Positions 24,280 to 39,200 of a stretch of DNA of 64,000 nucleotides are shown here, in pieces. Within the stretch, counting starts at the first letter, position 1, and each line of letters starts with the position of its first letter. Origin of the DNA: Chionis minor (lineage: Eukaryota; Chordata; Aves; Charadriiformes; Chionididae); the NCBI GenBank assembly GCA_013398295.1, contig VZSF01004860.1, positions 200,605 through 264,604 on the forward strand, read 5' to 3'. The notes under the pieces are model-generated. The model was not told where the DNA came from. It made no database searches and saw only the letters and a list, made by a program, of their open reading frames with translations. The position numbers and the translations under genes are program-made.

Positions 24280-27200
24280 CTGAAAAAACAAAGTGGGGGG
24301 GGAAATGTGTAATAGTGTATTTTCCTTTTATCAATAACTTCAGAGGAAGAATACTATTGGAAAAGAGCCATTAAAAAAAATCACAAACACACATATAGCT
24401 CGTATATTGTATGGCAAGATTCTCACTGAGTTTTGATGCAGCTGAGCACTGACAGTAACAAGGGTTTCTCTCAATCAAACATTAGAAAGTTTTCAGCATG
24501 CTGTAATTTATAAGAAGAAAAACCCTTGGAACCCTACTTGAATTGCCACAGAATAACTTTTCTTTTAGGGAAACTGGACCTGCTGAAGTATTTTTTATTA
24601 TTATATCACCATATGGTTCCAATATGATAAAAAAAAAACCCAAACCACAAGCTCCGCACAAATTAATAATGCTATTTTTAATACAAATAGCTGACATTTA
24701 CTCTTTCAGGAGAAAGTATTGATATTGGCCTCTAAATTCAAACAGTTTGTCCATTTATCAACAAAATTCCTAAAAATCTCAAACCTCCAGGTACGTTAGC
24801 ATCCACAAATAAAAATTCCCACTTTAAAATAGGTTACTATCATGGAGCTTTAGCATTCTGGCCCATCCAAGCCTGGGACACAGCAGAGGACTGCTGCTGT
24901 CTCACAGCTGTGCACTCTATGATCACATGTATTTAAGTATCTAATTTTCTCAAGCGAAATCCATTAGCTTGAAACCTCCTATAGCTTAATTGAATACTAA
25001 GAAAGGAAAAGTAGTACTAAGTAATTAAAGCAACCAGTGGAACTGTGTGGTTTACAAGCTCTACTTTCAAGATTATACTGGAAAAAATGGACATAGTGAT
25101 GACACTCAAGCAATCCAGGAAGGCTATTTCAGCATCACGTTGGTCCTTTCTTTCAGACAGCTCCAAGTCTTTCTAAAGCCTCAAATTTGTGCTAAATCTG
25201 TTCTCTTTTTGAGACAGTCCGCTCTACTCACCCACACACATAGAAGTAACCTCTCTCTGTCAGCAGGACTCTGGCGACTTCCTTAGCATAAAGCCTTATG
25301 ACATCTTGCACATATTTAGGCGGGGCTACTTCTGCAGTTGAAGAGTCTCTTGAGAAACAAACCTTAAGATGAGTTAACGTGCCATTTTCAAGAAAACATC
25401 TGAGCTCATCTCTGGAAGGCAATAAAAATTGTTAGTAATGACTCCGAGATAAGCATTCTCTCATGAATACAAAACTAATGTTAAATAGAGAACTTACTTG
25501 AACAAATAGTCTCGATCTTGATGCCGACAACCGAAAAACAGCCATGTCTCTCCAAATTCCCAGTCTGTATGTTCTTCTCTGAGCTTTTGCCTAAACAGAC
25601 CAAAAAAGAAGAATGTACTGATAGTATGTAAATCCAATCCCATTTTAGGAAGTGCAGAATCTAAAATGCCCATAACCTAATTCTCATTTAAAGTAGTGCT
25701 TTGATAAACCTCTGTATTGGCAGAAATGTGAAATGGCATAAGGTAAATCACAGTCAAAACCTCCCTCTGATTTTCCTGAGTAGTCACTTTTGACTCAGCT
25801 CAAAATCAATCAACTTCGAAGGTGGTTGGGTTTTTTTGCCACAGTTTCATATTGTAATAGTCAAGTCTGACACTTCCAAACATCTCACAAAACAATCCTG
25901 ACTGCTGAATAAGGAGATCGCTACCCTTTATCCTTCATTGGAAGCCCTGTAAAGACACCTGGGAAAACTCAGCACAAAGCATTTTTAGCACACTTTCTAT
26001 TTAGCTATAGAAACCTGCAAAACTATCAATAGCAACCTATTTACTACTAGATCATCAGAAGAGTTATTGCATTTTCTTGAAATAATGCTGAAAGTATAAC
26101 TTTATAGGGCTTTTAGCTGCAACTTTCTAGTTATAATTTGAGAGAGAGATTTTATTTATCATTGATAAAATGCTTCTGAAATGCTATGAATCCTTTAAAA
26201 TAAAATGCAAAATACTTCTGAGAGGTAAAGGTGTATTTGGAGATTAAAACTAAGGAGTAAAGTTTTTACATAATGATCTGGTTAAAGCAGAAGCACAGAG
26301 TCAGAAACACCATGTCAAAATTTCACTTTTCTCTCAAAAGAAATGGTTTTAAAATAATTGTTACAGGATGTAATAAACTCCATCATCTTGCTGGAAAAAA
26401 TGAATCACGTAGGAACAATATAAGATGTGTTGGATACCTATAAAATTTGCAACCATTCCTGCCCAAATATTCCACTCTTCCCATTCATTGTTTCCTTCAA
26501 ATGATCATGTTTTTATACATTCTTGGTGATGAGGTAGCTGTCACTTTTTGAACAAGAACCTCTTTGTCTTGCGAAATTACACTGCTGGAATTGGAGGGGA
26601 AAAAGGGAATCTACCTTCCCTCAAATACAAACCCACAAAAGCCAAGATTACTGCCCAGTTGAGGGTTCAGGTGTCAAGCTCCTGCTCTTAAAACATCAGA
26701 ATCTGTAAACACACAGAAATAGGGGAATGTGGGAGAAAACTTGACATTTAGCATGCCCAAGCTTTTAATATAGATGTCACTTCAGAAGGAAATGGATTTT
26801 GAATATCAAAGTTAAGCCAATCAATACTGTTTCTAACAACTGCCAACCACTTACAGGGCTTCCACTAGCAACACACACATAAAAGATTTAATTTCTTATT
26901 ACTATTTCTGCAATTCACCCAACTCCTTATATATCCACTACAGATATTAAATACAGTCAGATGAAAGTGTAAGTTTTACTCATTTGAAAAAAAAAAAATA
27001 CGCAAACAAGCACTGCTTATTTAAAATTAATAAGACTTTCTAATCAGCATATCACTGTTACAAGAAGTTAAGAAAAAAAATTAACTATATTTGTACTCAA
27101 AACCTGAGGCTGTATTTTTCTCAACATGAGAAGGCTGCTATCCATATAACAATTTGGTACATACCTATGCTGTAGGAAACCAATAAACGGTGAAATTCCT

Positions 27201-30200
27201 GTTCCTGGACCAACCATCACGAATGGGACAGATGGGTCTGCAGGTAAGTGGAAAGTATTGTTTGGACGAGCAAAAATAGATATCTAAAATGAAATTAGAC
27301 AGAACACGATGAATATTCTTAAGCAGTGAAAATGCCATGAAAGTTTCCAAACCTCTAGGATTTTTACATAGTGTATGTGTTCACACACCCTTTCAAATCC
27401 TGACCTTCAGAGTTTATTTGAATGCCATACAGACATCTGGAATAAAATCTCACATGAGTTTCTGAAAAAAAGCCCATACCATACTTGCAGACCTATTAAT
27501 TAATCTGGAGAAAAACTAGGCAAAAAATGGCACAAACATGAGTTTCTGAGTATGAAAGTTGATCGCACCATAAATTTGAGGAATACTGTTAACAAAATTC
27601 ATGGAATTGGTGTTGGTACTCAACGGGAAGTAAAGCTTATCGCTATTATAGGCAACTCAAAACTTTTTTTACATTGTGGACTTCTAAAAATATTCCAGTG
27701 GGGGTAAGGATTTGCTTATAGCAAATTAAAGCCTACTGCTACTGAGCTTGCTTTCTTAATTTTCATCAAAGTTTAACGTGATCTCCAATAATGCATATGT
27801 GTGAGGGGAGGCAGATAACTGCTCAAAGACCTTAGAAAATAGTTTGTATCATTGCACTGATGAACTCTGATCTTCAGATCTGTGTCTGCAAAGAAATCTA
27901 AATATGATTTTCACAGGAGCTCCACAACTATTCTCTGAGGTGTCGCTTCCATAATGTTTAGAAAATGAGAGATGACTATTTTTAATTCTTCAAAGATTAT
28001 TCAAGACTCAGCAGCAGCCGTGGCAGATCTTCATCCATTAAAGTCTAACCAAACATCCAATTTATTTTGCATATTAATTATGAAAGGATTTGAATTTACT
28101 TTCAAGTTTAAGGAAGGAATGAAGCACTAGACCAAGATTTAAACTTCGCTCCGTAAACCTCAGTGGTTCAGCACTACTAATTTCTCATCACTGAATTTAC
28201 TATAGACACTAGAACGTTAGCCAGGATTATTTTTCTGGTTTGATGATGATAAAAAAATAGTACAATTCTTGCTGCAGGGGGCAATATTTTTATTTCTATT
28301 ACATTTATTCTTCAAACCACACTTGAGTTAGGAGGTTATTTTCTCTATTAATGATTCCAAACTGGTCATTTCTTTAAAAAATACTGCAAGCGGTAAACAC
28401 ATTTATACTGTAAAGTGTTTTCAATTAATCTATGGTATTTTTGCATAAGATCACACTCATCTATTTTGTATTGGTATTCCACATATTTCTGCAGTCTATG
28501 TGTATTGCTGCACATTTATCTAAGCTGAATTCTAGCTTGCACAGGAGATGCAAATAGTTCATTTTTTTTTTCTTTTCACTCCACCTCTGTATCATGTTTG
28601 ATCTTTAATATATTGCAAATCAATTATATTTTAAATAAAGAGCAGATGTGAATACTGGAATAAGATATATGATACCTATATTAATCAGTTTGGTTTTGGA
28701 GTTAGTTTAAAAAATTAAGATAACTTGTGTGGGTTTTCCTTCCATTTTGCCAGACACAGTTTTCTTCTAACCAAATTCTGTGATTGTTTCCATTTTTCTT
28801 GATCAAATATAGGTTAGACTGGCAGTAGTTCTTTTGTCATATTAATTATATAGTAGAATTCCAAATATTTAATAATTAGCTTACAACTAATAACTTTTGA
28901 GACCAATTAATTACATAGTTTCTCTGCCACAAAAGGAAAAGAGGAAAAAAACCCCAACTTTCTCTTAATAATACCCACTATGCCAAATCATCTTTAATGC
29001 ACATCAGAAATACCATGGAAGATTGTCCTCTGTGCCACATTCGATAACTTGGCCTTTGCAAAATGCGTGATACCTGACAAGAAGTCAGAGGTTTATGATT
29101 TCTCCCCTATTACCTGCCACCTGGAAGCGACCGAGTGCCCCTCTCCTACAACACTAACAGCCATAACCATTTAATTGCACAGTGGTATTTTAGGCCATGA
29201 AAATGTCTTCCAAGACTCGCTTAAGACTACAGAGGGTAGGACAATGACTCTGGCCTTTCAGCAATGGGAAGTTTCACTTTTTTTTTTTTTACTTTTTCTG
29301 TGGATACAAATTTAGCAACCTAGCCATGAAATTCCAAACACGTTACGCAGAGAAGGGTAAACTTACAAGTAGGGTAGAACTGCAAAATGAAGATGCATAC
29401 TGCCAAAACACCTGCATTACATCACAGCAGTGAAGAAAGAAACCTGCAGTTGTTTCAAACATGTATAAATTTAACAGTTATGGGAGTTTAGCTCTAACAT
29501 TTGTACCTTTTCAATTGAAGGGCTTCCTCCTTCTGTATCCGGAGTGTTTTTATTGGGGTGCAGTAGAGGTGCAACTAACTCAGCAAGCCAGCCCGTACAT
29601 ACTCCTTTCTGTGAGACTGGTCTAGTGGGACAGGCAGGAAACTCCACAATACTGAATACAAAACGTAGTTTTCCTGGTTGATATAAATTTGAACTGTAAA
29701 GATAAAAGTATTTTAAAAAAACCCCCAAAACCTGAAAGATAGCTGTACAATCTTACAGCAGGTCCATCTGCAGCCCAAACCACTTCACTTGAATCAAGAT
29801 TCTCAGTTTTCACTTAACTGTATGATATTTATATATAGTTAGCAGCGTTCAGTTAATTGTGTGATATTCATATATGGTTAGTCTTAAGATTGTACTTGGA
29901 GGCCAGTGCCTACAGAAGTGAATCCAAATTCCTCTCTGTCAGATTCACACGTGTGTGAGCTTGCTCTTGGGAACTCTATCAAAGTCTTGCCAGACACTCA
30001 AAACAAGGTTGTTTGAAACAGTCAAACCCTGGGGTGTTTTTGCAACAGGGACACAATCACTTTTTCCTCAGGTTTGATCCTTCATTCCTCTCTCTCTTCT
30101 TTAGATCATAACACACACACACACACTTGAGAAAAAAACCCATACCTAAATAACCAGGAAGATGTAATTTAAGTATTTCATTACCTTGACACTGAATAGG

Positions 30201-33200
30201 ATCTGGCTTGTAATTTAGGAAGATGTTCTGAAAAATTGAAAAAAAAAAAAAAGAAGAAAACGAAAAGCATCACTTATTGTTTGAGTCACCCCAATAAAAA
30301 TACCATATAATGAGTGTTTACACTAAAATGGGTTACTAACTGTAATTTTAGTCTATTAACATTTAGTGTTTGTGTCTCAGAAATAACCTATTAATAGCAA
30401 ACTCTATTTTGAATGGTTTTTTAGACTTTGTGGACATCTGCTAGAAATACCATAAAATCAGGCCACAGTATTTAATGTATGGGGTTGTCGGTCAATTAAA
30501 AACAACTGTAAGGTGCAAAGAACAGATGCCAGCAATTAGTGGACAAAGCAAAGCCTGAAGTTTAATTTTTCCCTGCTTTTCATCTAAGGCGCTTTATGGA
30601 GTTCACAAGCTCTCAGAATAGGAATTGCTTGATTGGAAGTTTCCTATATATAATGTCCTAGAAGCAGATGTACCAGTTCAGTTTCAAACCACTATGAATA
30701 CCTATGGAAATTTTGAAATCACAGCTTAAAAAAAACCCACCCCAAAACATTAACAGAGACAGGAGTTTACTGGGTATTTTTTCAATGAGAAATCCACTAT
30801 ATATATCGCCCTCCCACACACACATTTACATCTACCTATGTGTGTACATATACATACATAGATATGGTGCCTTCAAAGGAATGACTTGCCCCAGTGTGCA
30901 GACTGCACATTTTGGCTGAGATGGGCATATTAAAAGGAGACAGACATATCTCTAAGTGAACACTGTGGTGGGGAATGCTGACAACAAGTGAGCAATACCA
31001 TAAAAATTGGGCGGAAGAAATGACAGAAAACATACAGTGGAGTAACAGATGATAATCCTTATACTGATTTTTTATGCACAGGAGCAATCCAGAGTCAACA
31101 GAAGCACAGTTATGCACCAAAGTGTTTGCACAATGAAGCCCAAAGACTACACACACAGACCTCTGTTCCCCAACAAGAGTTTTAGTTTCATCACTACAAA
31201 TACTACAATATTTCCAAGGCAGTTAATGGAACAGTTATTCCCCTTTCTTGGGAAACAACACTTAGTCTGATGCATTTTCAGGAATGAAACCTAATTCTGT
31301 CTAAATCAGTCACTTACCAATTAACAGGTTAAGCGAAGGCCTGCAGCTTGGAAAAGCGTGAAGTAAATCCAGCAAGCAAACATTAGACTCTCTAATAAAG
31401 CGTGTGTAATCAGAAGCTCCTTGTCTGCTGCAAAGCTCTTGGAGCCTCCGTTTTTCTCCCACTTCACTGGTACATTCTACAAGAGCTCGCAAAAATGCCT
31501 GCAGAGAAGAAAATAAGAGCGGAGGTTAAAAAAACCCCCAAACTGTCCATTTGGGAAAACTGTCACAAAACTGGGGAAAAACTTGGGTTGCCTGGGGACA
31601 GGAAGCAGTCACCTGACAGGTTAATGGACAACACATTTTATTTCCCAATGCACACTTTTACTTACTATGAAAAATTTCCTTTTTTGGGGGGGCGGGGAGG
31701 GGGTTGGGTTTTTTTATTTGGGGCTTCAGGGGTTTTTTTGGCTGCTCCTCTAATGTCTGGGACAAGCTAGAAGGTCAGAAAATCCTACTTAACCTGAGTG
31801 GGGAGAGACGAATAAAAAGGCAAACAGGCACAACCCATTCCTTGATAAATCTCAAATTTATGAAGGGTTTTCTTATTTATGTATTTGCACTTTTGTTAAG
31901 TAAACAGAGCCATAACACAAATTAATTCAAGACAAAACACCATTTGCTAAGTTACAGAAGCTAGGAAAGGAATAATAAAAAGCCTTAGAAGAGGTATTAC
32001 TGTAAATAAAGTATGGTATTTAATGAGTCATGTAAATGTTGTTGTGGTGTTTTATTTCATACTTTATGCTTACATAATGGTACTGCAAGCTTTTTTAAGA
32101 GAAAATTAAATTGAGCATTGTAAGATAAAGTAAAAATCAGACGTAAATAGTTACAAGGTTTTTTCCAAAAGCAAGGTGGAAACAGACACAGTGCATAACA
32201 GAAAAATGATCCAAAACACCAAGTACAATCAGATGACATATTCTACACAAAAGAATACTTGGAAAGTAATTTGAGTGTGTTCAAACACTGAGCTTCCAGA
32301 CAACAGTTTTGAATAAGGAGTTACATAAAGCACATTCTACCCTGAAAAGGTAATAAAGCAGATAGGTTATAAAAACTGGCTTGGGTGATATTCCCCAGCC
32401 AGCATTCTCTGCCTACTCTTATTGTTGAGACCAATTTTCAAAATTGTTAAATGCAGTTTTGAAAAGGTTGAAACAATTGGAAGATTCTGTTCTCTTCTGC
32501 TGTGAAATCCACTAAACAGTGAAAAGGTCCTTCCAAAAACTGATTTACCTCAAAGACCCAACCAACAGAACTGTTTTATTTCATCCTTCATACACAGTTA
32601 TCTTTAAAATGTATTTTGACAATACCAGAAATACACATGCATTTCCAGTTGCAACCTTCCAGTTTTTTGAAGGCACAGAATGAAAAGAAAATAATATTCA
32701 CACATTGAACAAATTCTGTATGAGCAAAAATCTTTCTTCAAATTCTGGTAGGTTACTGAAATGCTAAAGAAAAGCTTTAAAGTAATTTAAAATATTGGTA
32801 TGGTTTTGTATGCATTATGGTATGCTTGCATAGAGCAACATACATATTTTCAGTGACAAAATTTGACAGATATGACTCCCTCTGATTAGAAAGAATGAGT
32901 TCTCTAAAACGCCTATGGGGCCAGGTTCAGTCAGCCTTCCAGTTACCTGGCACCAGATATCTAATACTTTTCTATTTACTTCCAGAATAGTTATAAATCA
33001 AGGTACCACAGAACAGGAATAAAGATTTCAGTATGTCACAGTTTGCCAGGTAAAGTACCAGAAGGAAAATTTCTCAGAATAAAGTAAAAACAGCAGCACA
33101 GAAAGTGACAATCCTTATTCTCTAAGAAACATAGTAACTACAGATGAAGCAAGGATACATCTGTAAGAGCCCATACAGCATAGAATTACTAAGGATTTCT

Positions 33201-36200
33201 CTTTAAAAGAACAAACAGATAAACACCTTTTTGGGAATTGCTCTGATTTCCAGACACCAGGTTAGAATGAATTTCAGAGTGCTTCTTTCAGGGATGTGTT
33301 GTGGATGAGTTGCTCCTAGGTCAGTGGGAGAAAAACAAAAAACAAAAAAGACCATGCATCCATTAACATCCAAAACTGGCATCACAGAGTGCTTGTTCCT
33401 TCAAGAAATACAAGAGAGCTAAATCGCATTCAATTCTGCATGTTTGAACCCCAGCTGATTAGTGGAAATTGTAAACTAAACAGTAAGAGATTATTCCAAT
33501 TAAGTATCAATGACAATTTTTCATAGAACAGTCAAAATTTATCAGGAAAGCAGGAAACAGAGGGCTGCAATACATGAGTGTTCACATATATTTCACTGCT
33601 GAACCACTCCAGGCTTTGTTGCCACTCTCCACCTTGAAGAAATTCAGAGGAATGTTTACCAAGACAAAGAACATCCACATTTTCCCCCCCTCCATCAATA
33701 AGCACTCCTGAAAATCAGAACACGCTGAAGTTTTCTAATGTTCTAACCAAAGGTGTATGCAGCCAGCGCCAAGCTGGAGCTTCTGAGGCTCAGCAGGTCC
33801 AAGGTGTTTCTGTACAAGCAAATAATCCCTCCTGTACTCTCTACAGGTTCCATTTCTGGGAAGGAGGTACACTGACATCCCCTCTATCCTTTCATGGAGT
33901 CAGCTAGTGTGCAGCCAGGCTCATCAGCATCATGCACTGAAGTGGCTATTCTAAGTTAACTCCAAAAGCAATATAGGAGCATTTATGTGACAAAACACCT
34001 TTAATTAATAAGCTCTACAGCTCCCACATTGCTTCCTTACATACCCAACTTGCATGTTGGGATTTTTCTTGACAATGTTTCTTGGCTTTGACATCTAGCT
34101 ACTGATTCTTACTATGCTTTTTTCCATGCTCAAGCTCTTTAACACTACAGAATTTTCATTCCAATAAGATACCTACATAACTTGCTAAATTATCTCTTTG
34201 AATCGGTATTACTTGACTGAATTCTTGCTACAAAAATTTACTTTTAGAAGATAAGAGGATTGGCATAAATATAATGCAGGAAAGAAGCATCCATTTTAAG
34301 ACTGTACGAACTTCCTTTTCTTGAACATACTGACAAACATCTTATGAGGTGTACTTAATCCTCTTCTTAGGATGCTCCTACGTACAATAAAAAAACAACT
34401 ACAGAAATCCAGCAGAGACTTTGTACCAGACTGCAAATAATTCTGTTTTGTTCTCTCAATTGGTCTCACCTACTTCAGCAAAAAATGCATACACTGAACA
34501 AAGAGAGGTTGTAAACAAAATTCAGTGGAATCACTAGTAAATCTTGAAGGCACAGCAGAGACACAGTCTGCTGCTGTTCATGCTTTTCTCTTCTCCCAGG
34601 TTTTTCAGCTCTCTTCATTCAGTAAACCCACAACCATAATAGTTACTACAAATTCCTCGGAAATGTGAATGCAGTTAAGAGGCAACCACCTTTAAAGGAA
34701 AGGAACTCTGGAACATTGCTAGGAGTTGCAAAGCTGCATTATACAGCTCAATTCTTTGGTGCAGATTGGCAACAGCAAGTAATTAGGTCATAGTAACTTA
34801 ATCAGTCTCTGCTCATCAGCACAGCTCCAAATAAATGAATTTAGGTTCGTTCCTAAACCGTTTAACTTCATAACTGCAGTGGATGGAAGTCAGTGTATAA
34901 GTTATGATTGGAGATCAGTGGATCAGCAGCAACTTGCTGGGTCCTGGCCAAGTATCCGAGGCAAGTGAAAAAAGTCAGCATGACTTGCTCTGGGTCACCC
35001 AAAAGACTCAAGAGCAGAACCAAGAACTTTATTTCCCTGTGCTGCAATCCAGTGCTATGATCTTCCTTTCAATTACCATTCATTAAGATTCTCAAACAGG
35101 TGTGCCATTTTACATACAAGATACAGCATAATGTTGCATAAATAATGCATAATTTCACTTTTTTTTCCCCAATTAGTGCTACATTAGGCAGCCAGAGATG
35201 CAATAACCTAGTTTATTTACACATAGGATGAGAGCACTGAAATCCAACTTTGTCTTGGAAGGACAGTTTTTTTTGTGTACAAAAAAAAAATAATCAAGGG
35301 GCTAAACTTTGTTCACTTGATTATACAGGCTCTCTTCCACTTGGAAAGTGCTCTAACACTGATGAACTCAAAGTGCCCTATTTGGGCAGCCTTATGTCCT
35401 TCCTGCAACATCATGATAGCAGAAGAAAGGGAACTACTGTAGGCAGGAGGAGAGAATATCTCTCTGTGCCTGTTCAAGGAGACCTTCACTTCAAACATGC
35501 TGCTGACACTGTCTTTAACTTACAGAGATTCAAATTTTATGCAGCCAGGTAGCAGGGCTCTGATTTACACAGAAAAACCTACTAGCCTTCAGGAGGGACA
35601 AAATTTCAAGCCCACCTTCCTAGGAAGATCTGATGCTTTTGTCTCTCCATTACCTCTTCCTTCGCTATACCCCTCCCTTTTAATTGATTCCTTTGAAAAT
35701 GTGTTTGATTCTGTAAAATTCTGTAAATAGTGTAAACAGTAGAAGCAGCATACCTGTGAAATCCCCCCACAGCACCCAATCTCTTGCTGCTAGCCTGTGC
35801 ATGTTGGTTGGGCTCTGGATGGTGTCACACTGCCTTGAGCTTGAGGATGCTCAGGACCAGCCCTGGTCTGAAGGGAGATTGTTAAAAAGCTGGGATGCTC
35901 CTGGGATACTTTTTTTTGGACGAAGCAGGTATGCTTGGAGGGGTCTTTCCCAGAGGAACAAGGACAATGGAGGCTCCCCAAGAGGGGTGGTGCAGGGGGA
36001 GGGTGTTCAGCACAGTGGGGCTGAATAACAACCAGACCAGCCCTGCAGGCAAAGGGCCCATCCCCAGTGCAGGGACCACGCCATAACCAGCACCGGCTCC
36101 GCTCTAAATTTAACTGGTGACCCCTCCCAGCAGAGGTTAGTTATTGCAGTGGGGGTCACATATGGGGATCAGCTGGGCCTGGACATCCCATATGATGTTA

Positions 36201-39200
36201 CAACATGGCTTGACATGTAAACTCACCTCATTAACAAGTGAGTTACTTGCCAATTCCAAGAACAGGCGTCCATTTACATCTCATACTTCAGGGACAAATT
36301 TCGTCGCCCTCAGTCACGCAGGGAATCTCACCATGGGATCTGATTTACCCATAGACTGGAACAACAGAGAGCCCTACCCCATCCTACAGATGTAAAGGCA
36401 CAGCTCAGCAGCACCATTAAGACACCAACTGCAAGGCAAGAGAAGGGTAATTCTCACAGGTCCAGGGTGTACCTTGAACCTTCAGCTATCTCCTCTGAGG
36501 CATGGGATCATAAGACTCAGCAGAACAGATCCACACTGACCTACAAGCGCCTTAAAAGGCACTCTGTCGCAGCACTAGGTCTTCTGCTTCAGGAGTGCAG
36601 CCCTCTTAGGATGTAAAACAGATTGACGTGAAGCACTGTGCAAGAAGAGATTTTACTTTCAAGTTGGGGGTTGTTAGGCTATGTGATTAAAGACTCATCT
36701 GCATAAACGTGAAGGAGCACAGAGGAAGAATGAGATGGATGAACACCAATGCCAGGCTCAAGTTCCCAGACAGAAGCTAACTCATCTACAGTAAAACCAG
36801 CAGCAGCATTCTATGCATCCTCTCTCTTTTTTAACACATCTCTGTGACTTCCAACACCCCTCCATGAAATGACAGCTGTGCTCCAATACTAAAGACAAAA
36901 AAAACATTCAAAAGTACGCATACCAACTACTACCAACAGAGAAAGGAGTATTTGTTCATGACCAGTGCATCACACCGTACCTTTCTTTTTAGTGCCCTGC
37001 TTAACCTTTAAACAAACGAAACACTCTCCTTTTTCAGAAAGTCCCAAGATTTGAAGAAGTTCTTCCACCTCATTGACATTGTTGGGACATATTACACAGA
37101 AAGCATCTCCAGGTTGATAGTCAAAGTCTGTATCCTGTTTTAAAACACAAGATAATTTCTATTAAATTGTATCATAAACCAAGGCCAACAGCACCCCCAT
37201 TCCTAACAGCAGCAATCTTCCTACTATCACAGTCACATTAAGTCGTATGTTCTTTTACTCTGTACTAGCACTTCACTGTTTGTACCACATCAGAAACTAA
37301 ATACTCATGGGTTTTTTTTCAGGTTTAACCTCACTAATTAGAAAAATCTTTCCTTATCTGTTTTAAATAATTTGGACACTTTAATAAGAACTCCTGAGCA
37401 AACTAAACAGAAGGAAAATAAATATCCATTAAGAAGGTGTGTTATATAATCAGCCCAGACCATTAACTACTGATGTCCGTTGTTTTCTGGTTTGAGAAGA
37501 GCAGAGAAATTAAGTCCTCATAATTAATGCAACTTTGTATAAAGTTACATTACCCCTAAGAGAAAATTTGCTGGATAAACTATGTGATGAACTGTGGCTG
37601 AAATGACTCCAACTGTTTCTGTTTTCTGGGGCAAAAAATAAAAACAGCAAGGGCAGAGCATAGTGAAAATCAAAAGGTATCTCACAACTTAAGATCTAAA
37701 TTATACTTAGTTGGTCGAGGTTCTTGTGCCCAACTGCTAAAACTCTACTCAAGCTTCTGCCTGCTATAGAAACATACAGAACTATACTTTCATCATTAAG
37801 TTTCTCTTACACAACAGGCGAGGTGACCTGCATACACAGGCTGTTGAGAATGTGAGGGGAAAAAAAGGCACAAAATGTTCAAATTTTCAGCGTGTGCTGA
37901 TGACGGGATACATATATACATAAAAATATATGCAAAAAACCATGTCATCTCGGAGACTAACTTGCTCAAAACTCTAAATAGAATATATTTATAACTGAGA
38001 CTTAAAGATGTCCCACAGAAATTGATGAAGATTAGGCTAATAGAGTCTAATAAAAGTTAGTTCCAAAATCACAATATCCCAAAAGCATAACTCTACAGAT
38101 TTGGAAAACTTCTCCAAAGCAACATATCTTCCTTTTAAAAATTTCTTGTAAAGCAATATTGAGCACTCTCTGTCTTTCATCTTCAAACCAGTATAAAAAA
38201 TATGATCTTCCCTGAATAAACTAAGTCAGTTTTTATGTCTAGAGTAACAGAGGTTGACAGTTTGAGTATTACATTAACAAGTCAGAGGCAGAAACAGTAC
38301 TTGAGAGCTAATGATTCTTACCACTTGATCATACTAGTCAAATTATTATTTCTGTAGATTACCTACCACAAGGAATAGTCACAATTTACTACAGTTTCTG
38401 AGTATTTCTTAAGTTGTATACTTAAAAACTGAAAGTTTAATAATTTTCAATATTCCTTGCCTGCCCTTCTCCACTGCAAATTCCCTTAAAAAAGGTATTT
38501 CAGTCAATACAATATCCATGGAACAACAAAGAATCTAATTTGACACTTTATTTCTGTTTTGACTTCCAGAGAGTCATATGCTTCAGTGAACAAATCAAGC
38601 TTTGCATTTACGAAATTGATCAGCCTAAGCTGACATCCTGTTGTATAGGGAATTATTTTTTCTTTTTAAACAGTCATATATATATATATAATAACTGGGG
38701 GGAAAATTATTTAACACACATGCATTTCACCCTTTATTTCAACCCACTAAACAAAAAGCCATCACTAACTTACTGCAATATCAAGTTCTAAGAGCAATGC
38801 AGTTTTTATTGCATCTTTGCTAGTGAGCTGAACTGCTTTTGTAACTGGCACTTCAAAGGTTGTTCCCTCTGAAATCAGTGAGGACAGATGTGGATTCTGA
38901 AAAAGAGGACAGGAAAACTTATACTGAAAATGCAAATCATCTGAATGACAGCTTACTATGACATACAGGAATTAGTGTTGGTACAATTTCTTTGAAACAA
39001 TCTTAGGAAACAATTCGAAACCATGAGGAAAAAAACATGAATCTTCTATATACAGAGTGTTTTGCTCTACAGTTTGCAAGAGGCAAGAACAGAAGCTATT
39101 TAAAAACATTACTGCAGACTTACAGATTAAGACTTTGCAGTGCAGATGGGGCTATTATTACAGGCACATTATAAGAAGAATTTTAAAAACTATGGTTAAA

